Part shown: one piece after another, positions 60,023-64,000 of the stretch | How the letters are laid out: each line of letters begins with the position of its first letter | Numbering within the stretch: the stretch's first letter is position 1 | Assembly (NCBI GenBank): GCA_023435895.1 | Contig: JAEZLH010000017.1 | Span: 434,001-498,000 of the forward strand | DNA: 64,000 nucleotides | Source of the DNA: Bacillota bacterium | Lineage (GTDB): Bacteria; Bacillota; Clostridia; Lachnospirales; Lachnospiraceae | Reading direction: 5' to 3' | The notes under the pieces: generated by a model | Seen by the model: the letters and a program-made list of their open reading frames with translations, nothing else | Told to the model about the DNA's origin: nothing | The model's database searches: none | Position numbers and translations under genes: made by a program

Positions 60023-60062
60023 ACAATAATGAGAATACTAATTCAATTCAGGAGGAAATAAT

Positions 60063-62264
60063 TTGGCTATCAAGTATAACGATAAAGATAAAATATTTAT
60101 TTTACTAACAGAGAATTCATCGTACCATATAAAGATCGGACCCAATAACACATTATTACATCTCTATTACGGTAAAAAAGTTCAGAGCAATTTGGATTAT
60201 TTGATCCGTGTGATGGAGCGCAGTCATTGTGCAACTCCGAATGATTTTGGAACGAACAGAGCGTTCTCAATGGATACACAGTTGCAGGAGTACTCAACCT
60301 TTGGAATGGGTGATTACCGAATTTCCTGTCTGGATGTAATCAATAAAGATGGTAGTTGTGCGGCTGATCTTAGATATAAGTCACATCGTATAATGGATGG
60401 AAAATATCAATTGGAGAAATTGCCTTCCGTATATGAAACAGAGGATAGCACAATGCAGACATTAATTATAACTTGTATTGATGAAGTATCCAATATAGAA
60501 GTGGACTTATATTATGGAGTGGTAGAAGAATATGATGTCATTACCCGTGCGGTAAAGATTAGAAATATGGGTACTGGCAGTATTCAACTAGCCAAGGCGT
60601 TTTCAACCTGTATTGATTTTCCGGATAATCATTACGATTTGATGCACTTTTATGGAAAGCATAGTATGGAGCGCCAACTTGACCGTACCCCGTTACAGCA
60701 TGCCAAGCTTACTGTTGAAAGCATGAGAGGACTGAGCAGTCTTCAACATAATCCATTTGTTATCTTAGCGGATAAGAATGCCGTTGAGACAAATGGGGAG
60801 TGCTATGGATTTTCCCTTTTATATAGTGGAAACTTTCAAGCGCAGGTTGAGGTGGATCAGATTGGACAGACTAGATTAGCAATGGGAATTAATCCTGCAT
60901 TCTTCCGATATGAAGTGAAACCCGGTGAGGAATTTGAAACTCCTGAAGTGGCAATGACCTATACCGCAGAAGGCTTTGAGAAGCTATCCCATAATTTTCA
61001 CAAGCTGGTTCGTAATCATATTTGCAGAGGAAAATACAAAAACACCAGAAGACCAGTCATCATTAATAATTGGGAAGCGACCTATTTTGATTTTAATACT
61101 GAAAAATTGGTCAAGATGGCAAAGGAAGCAGCAAGCCTTGGAATAGAGATGCTTGTTATGGATGATGGATGGTTTGGCAAGCGTGATGATGATTTTTCCA
61201 GTCTTGGTGATTGGGTGGTAAATACAAAAAAATTAGGCACCACATTAAAGGAGCTAACCAATCAAGTGAACGCAGTAGGCTGCAAGTTCGGTATTTGGTT
61301 TGAACCGGAGATGATCAATGAAGATAGTGATTTGTATCGTGCCCACCCTGATTGGTGCTTGAGAATTCCTGACAGACCGGTAACAAGATGCCGCTATCAG
61401 CTGGTTTTGGATATGACAAGAGAGGATGTAAGAGATTATATCTATCATTCCATGGTTGCTGTCATTAAGAGTGCTAATATTGAATATATCAAGTGGGACT
61501 TTAACCGTAGTATAGCGGAAGCATGGTCCGCCATGAAGGATGAAAACCATCAGGGTCAGGTATTTCACGATTACATCCTGGGATTATATGAACTTTTGGG
61601 CAGGTTGACCACAGCATATCCGGATATCTTGATTGAGGGTTGCAGCAGCGGTGGTGGACGCTTTGATTTGGGAATGCTTTACTACACACCTCAGATATGG
61701 TGTTCTGACAATACGGATGCTTTTGACCGTCTGAAAATACAATACGGTACGTCCTTTGGATATCCAATCAGCGCAGTAGGCAGTCACGTCTCCGCAGTGC
61801 CCAATGATCAAAACGGAAGAATTACACCTTTTCATACAAGAGGGGTTGTGGCTATGGCCGGAACCTTCGGTTATGAACTGGATGTAAATATTCTTTCTGA
61901 GGATGAAAAGAAAGAAATTAAAGAGCAGGTTGAATTATACAAAAAGAATTATGATTTGATTAATTACGGAACCTATTATCGTTTGACCAGTCCATTTGAA
62001 AATGAGAAGATGACCTCCTGGCAAATGGTTTCACCAGATAAGAAGAAAAGTTTAGTGAGTGTGGTTTATCATCAGCCACATGGAAACCCGGATTTTTATT
62101 CCGTTCAATTAAGAGGTCTTGAGGAGAAGGCATTGTATCAAATAAATGGAGAACCTCAAATATATGAGGGAGCTGCATTAATGTATGTAGGGTTAACACT
62201 TCCCAATCCTTGGGGCGATTATAATGCTTATCAGTATGAGATTGTAATGTGCGAAACAGTTTAA
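60063..62264 (+). CDS. GH36 alpha-galactosidase, cytoplasmic
   Basis: The enzyme has 733 residues: an N-terminal beta domain, then the catalytic barrel with the nucleophile D479 in YIKWDFNRS and the acid/base D549 in WCSDNTDAFDR, positions usual in GH36, with VMDDGWFGKRDDD and FEPEMINEDSDL as further conserved segments. There is no signal peptide. The start is a TTG at 60063 after AGGAGG. It removes alpha-1,6-galactose from imported raffinose-type sugars. It is the last gene of the operon before a strong terminator. Family firm. Confidence 0.94.
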   Translation: MAIKYNDKDKIFILLTENSSYHIKIGPNNTLLHLYYGKKVQSNLDYLIRVMERSHCATPNDFGTNRAFSMDTQLQEYSTFGMGDYRISCLDVINKDGSCAADLRYKSHRIMDGKYQLEKLPSVYETEDSTMQTLIITCIDEVSNIEVDLYYGVVEEYDVITRAVKIRNMGTGSIQLAKAFSTCIDFPDNHYDLMHFYGKHSMERQLDRTPLQHAKLTVESMRGLSSLQHNPFVILADKNAVETNGECYGFSLLYSGNFQAQVEVDQIGQTRLAMGINPAFFRYEVKPGEEFETPEVAMTYTAEGFEKLSHNFHKLVRNHICRGKYKNTRRPVIINNWEATYFDFNTEKLVKMAKEAASLGIEMLVMDDGWFGKRDDDFSSLGDWVVNTKKLGTTLKELTNQVNAVGCKFGIWFEPEMINEDSDLYRAHPDWCLRIPDRPVTRCRYQLVLDMTREDVRDYIYHSMVAVIKSANIEYIKWDFNRSIAEAWSAMKDENHQGQVFHDYILGLYELLGRLTTAYPDILIEGCSSGGGRFDLGMLYYTPQIWCSDNTDAFDRLKIQYGTSFGYPISAVGSHVSAVPNDQNGRITPFHTRGVVAMAGTFGYELDVNILSEDEKKEIKEQVELYKKNYDLINYGTYYRLTSPFENEKMTSWQMVSPDKKKSLVSVVYHQPHGNPDFYSVQLRGLEEKALYQINGEPQIYEGAALMYVGLTLPNPWGDYNAYQYEIVMCETV

Positions 62265-62285
62265 TCCCATAACCTACATAGAAAT

Positions 62286-62326
62286 AACAAAGAAGAGAGG
62301 ATGCCAATGATCCTCTCTTCTTTGTT
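62286..62326. terminator. Strong rho-independent terminator
   Basis: A perfect 17-bp stem (62286-62302 with 62310-62326; core AAAGAAGAGAGGAT) and 7-base loop, with T-rich exit TGTTTC. It closes the alpha-galactoside operon. Confidence 0.9.
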
Positions 62327-62494
62327 GTTTCTATCCGTAATAAAATAATTTAACAAATCAAGATTATAATGTGATTACTAAAATGTTATTAATGATTCAT
62401 GCTTAGTTATCTGTTAGGTAAAGATAAGAATAATCGGTAATCAATGGGTTGTACATTTTAGATTAAAGCTTGTAATATGCTAATTGCATATCTA

Positions 62495-63391
62495 TTATTT
62501 GATGTGAATGTCCTTATTGGAAGTCTCCAATTTATCTTCATTATTTCGATAATTTGTCGGATTGATTCCATATACTTTTTTAAAAGCTTTAGAGAAATTA
62601 AGTGCGTCATCATAACCAACATTACTTGCGATTTCGCTAATCATTAAATTGGTATTCTTGAGCAAGACGCTCGCTTGATTCATTCGGTAATTAAGAATAT
62701 ACTCCTGTGGTGATAAATTTAATGTGTTTTTGAAGCAATTCGTTAAATAGGAGCGGTTTATTCCAATATAGTCTGCAATTCCCTGTACCTTAATGTTCTT
62801 GTGATAGTTATGCTCAACATATTCTAAGGCATGGTCAACATATACCTGATAGGAATAATCATGAACCTCATCAATATTGTTCTGAGTTTGGGCGTTCTGG
62901 ATAAGGGAAGATACGAATTGATATAAGTATCCTTCTCTTGCCAAATCATTGGCATAGGTTAAGTGACGGGAGGACAGCATTCCATTGATTGAATTAACAA
63001 AGGGTTCTACATTGTGGATCTTAACAACAGGATTCTCCTTTGAAAACTGGGCGTGTCTTAAGGATGCTTCTGCTTTAATACCATTAAATCCAGCCCATAC
63101 ATAAGTCCAAGGATCATCCTCACTGGCATGGTAAAAGGTGCTGATTCCAGGATAAATTAAAAATGCCGTATTTGGGCCGATTTCATAAGTCTTACTATCC
63201 ACGGTATAATATCCCTTACCGCTCAAAACAATATGTACCAAGTACTCAGTTCTTATCTCCGGACCGTAAGCATGCCCTGAACTACATATATGGGACCCAC
63301 AATAGCAAAGATATAAATCAAAAGATGCCTTCTTGCGATATTCCAAACATTTATACCGCGCGGAATCGGTATATTTGGCTTTTATAGGCAT
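62495..63391 (-). CDS. AraC-family transcription regulator (RafR/MsmR-like)
   Basis: The regulator has 298 residues: an N-terminal cupin-like arm and sugar-binding barrel (about 25-130; EYLVHIVLSGKGYYTVDSKTYEIGPNTAFLIYPG) and a C-terminal pair of helix-turn-helix motifs (about 195-285; YIGINRSYLTNCFKNTLN and GYDDALNFSKAFKKVYGINPTNYR). It converges on the alpha-galactoside operon and is the obvious candidate activator. GAAGGAGG precedes the ATG. Family firm; inducer inferred (a galactoside). Confidence 0.92.
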   Translation of the reverse strand: MPIKAKYTDSARYKCLEYRKKASFDLYLCYCGSHICSSGHAYGPEIRTEYLVHIVLSGKGYYTVDSKTYEIGPNTAFLIYPGISTFYHASEDDPWTYVWAGFNGIKAEASLRHAQFSKENPVVKIHNVEPFVNSINGMLSSRHLTYANDLAREGYLYQFVSSLIQNAQTQNNIDEVHDYSYQVYVDHALEYVEHNYHKNIKVQGIADYIGINRSYLTNCFKNTLNLSPQEYILNYRMNQASVLLKNTNLMISEIASNVGYDDALNFSKAFKKVYGINPTNYRNNEDKLETSNKDIHIK

Positions 63392-63603
63392 TCTTAATCC
63401 TCCTTCTCTCTGTAAAAATTTATAATATTATCTAAATAATTTTAACAAAATTAATGCAAAGTGTCCATATATAAATAGTGGATGAATATGGGTTAATGTG
63501 ACTATTTCATAGTTTTATGATTGTTTTTGTACATAAAATGATAAATTACTATTATTTATAAGTACCTTATAAAACATAATTTAATCTGATATGCATCCAT
63601 ATA

Positions 63604-63642
63604 AAAAAGCCCAGAAGCAGCTAAAGAGCTTTTGAGCTTTTT
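63604..63642 (-). terminator. Terminator-like hairpin downstream of the small membrane protein
   Basis: AAAAAGCCCAGAAGC (63604-63618) pairs with GCTTTTGAGCTTTTT (63628-63642), with G-T pairs, around a 9-base loop. On the - strand the exit is T-rich (TTTTTAT), so it would end the transcript of the 63677-63793 gene. Confidence 0.7.
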
Positions 63643-63676
63643 ATGAGATGTGGCAATAACATTAAATAATGTTTTA

Positions 63677-63793
63677 TCATTCATCCGTATCCTCATTCTT
63701 GGAGGTGATTATCTGATAAATACCAATCAATGATATGGTACATAACGAAAGTCCAATGAGGACTCCAAATAGATTGCCAAGGTTAGTTAACAT
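63677..63793 (-). CDS. Small single-span membrane protein of 38 residues
   Basis: This short frame begins ATG at 63793 with CCGGAGGA ribosome site 8-13 bases upstream and ends TGA at 63677. It encodes MLTNLGNLFGVLIGLSLCTI, a further hydrophobic stretch, then the acidic tail SKNEDTDE: one membrane segment (about residues 6-29). A terminator-like hairpin follows 35 bases after the stop. The combination of site, membrane segment and terminator argues for a real gene. I do not recognise the family; function unknown. It is the shortest coding feature in the window. Confidence 0.6.
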   Translation of the reverse strand: MLTNLGNLFGVLIGLSLCTISLIGIYQIITSKNEDTDE

Positions 63794-63957
63794 AATAATC
63801 CTCCGGCAATTGATTGATACATTATATGAATCATCATAAGGATTCATGTATGGATAGCAGATAACTAGGAAGCCAATTTGAAAGGGAACAGTCGTCTTTT
63901 GAGTTTTTCTTTTTCTACAAGCTTAAGAATGGTATGACAATGGGTGGAAATATCGAT

Positions 63958-64000
63958 TTATTTCATTTTCTCTTTAAGCTCCTCCGTATTTCTGTCATCT
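63958..64000 (-). CDS. Possible C-terminal end of a gene entering from the right (partial)
   Basis: On the - strand, bases 64000-63958 read ...DDRNTEELKEKMK then stop TAA (63960-63958). The charged, helical tail is plausible as the end of a protein, but only 13 residues are visible, and another frame (ATG at 63998, ending after 11 codons) is also open. Low certainty. Confidence 0.3.
   Translation of the reverse strand, partial: DDRNTEELKEKMK

Overview
The window reads as chromosomal DNA from a low-GC, anaerobic, carbohydrate-degrading Firmicute. The best guess is a Lachnospiraceae close to Lachnoclostridium (Clostridium) phytofermentans. That guess rests on remembered gene content (a B12-independent, glycyl-radical propanediol microcompartment beside many sugar ABC and glycoside hydrolase genes), on strong Shine-Dalgarno sites, and on a T-box leader ahead of lysS. 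No search was run.

Region 1 (1-11650, all + strand) is most of a glycyl-radical-enzyme bacterial microcompartment (BMC) operon. It holds the end of an aldehyde dehydrogenase, an alcohol dehydrogenase with an encapsulation-type N-terminal helix, and four BMC-H genes, one with a long repeat-bearing extension and an internal ribosome site. These are followed by PduL phosphotransacylase, a BMC-P vertex protein, a PduS-like Fe-S flavoprotein, a PduT-like BMC-T, a DeoR regulator, the propanediol dehydratase, its radical-SAM activase and a permuted PduU/EutS shell protein. The expected chemistry is 1,2-propanediol to propionaldehyde, then to propanol and propionyl-phosphate. 1,2-propanediol is the end product of L-fucose or L-rhamnose breakdown.

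Region 2 (12000-25850) carries an acetate-type transporter, a YesM/YesN-type two-component pair, an ABC sugar importer, a cytoplasmic GH31 glycosidase, an AraC regulator and a cytoplasmic GH29 alpha-L-fucosidase. This fits import of fucosylated (perhaps xyloglucan-type) oligosaccharides that would feed the microcompartment.

Region 3 (25850-34400) is a LacI regulon with three matching operators. It has a FucU-type mutarotase, an aldose epimerase, a class II aldolase, the LacI regulator, an FGGY kinase, a polyol-type dehydrogenase and a PfkB sugar-phosphate kinase, followed by an aldose-reductase-like enzyme. Together these could form a reduction-oxidation-double phosphorylation-aldol cleavage route for an unidentified aldose.

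Region 4 (34500-53850) is mixed housekeeping and accessory DNA: methyltransferases, a MerR/aldo-keto reductase pair with a textbook 19-bp-spacer promoter, an ECF sigma/anti-sigma pair, a MerR-methyltransferase fusion, RmlB, promoter-T-box-lysS, an LRR protein with an NTF2-type immunity-like lipoprotein, and a two-component system beside an FtsX/MacB-type ABC exporter.

Region 5 (53900-56250) is a decayed integration site at tRNA-Gly(GCC). Three copies of the tRNA 3' end surround an integrase pseudogene and an AT-rich membrane protein.

Region 6 (56769-63391) is an alpha-galactoside operon: ABC importer, GH36 alpha-galactosidase and an AraC regulator. The right edge holds a small membrane protein of 38 residues and the end of another possible gene.
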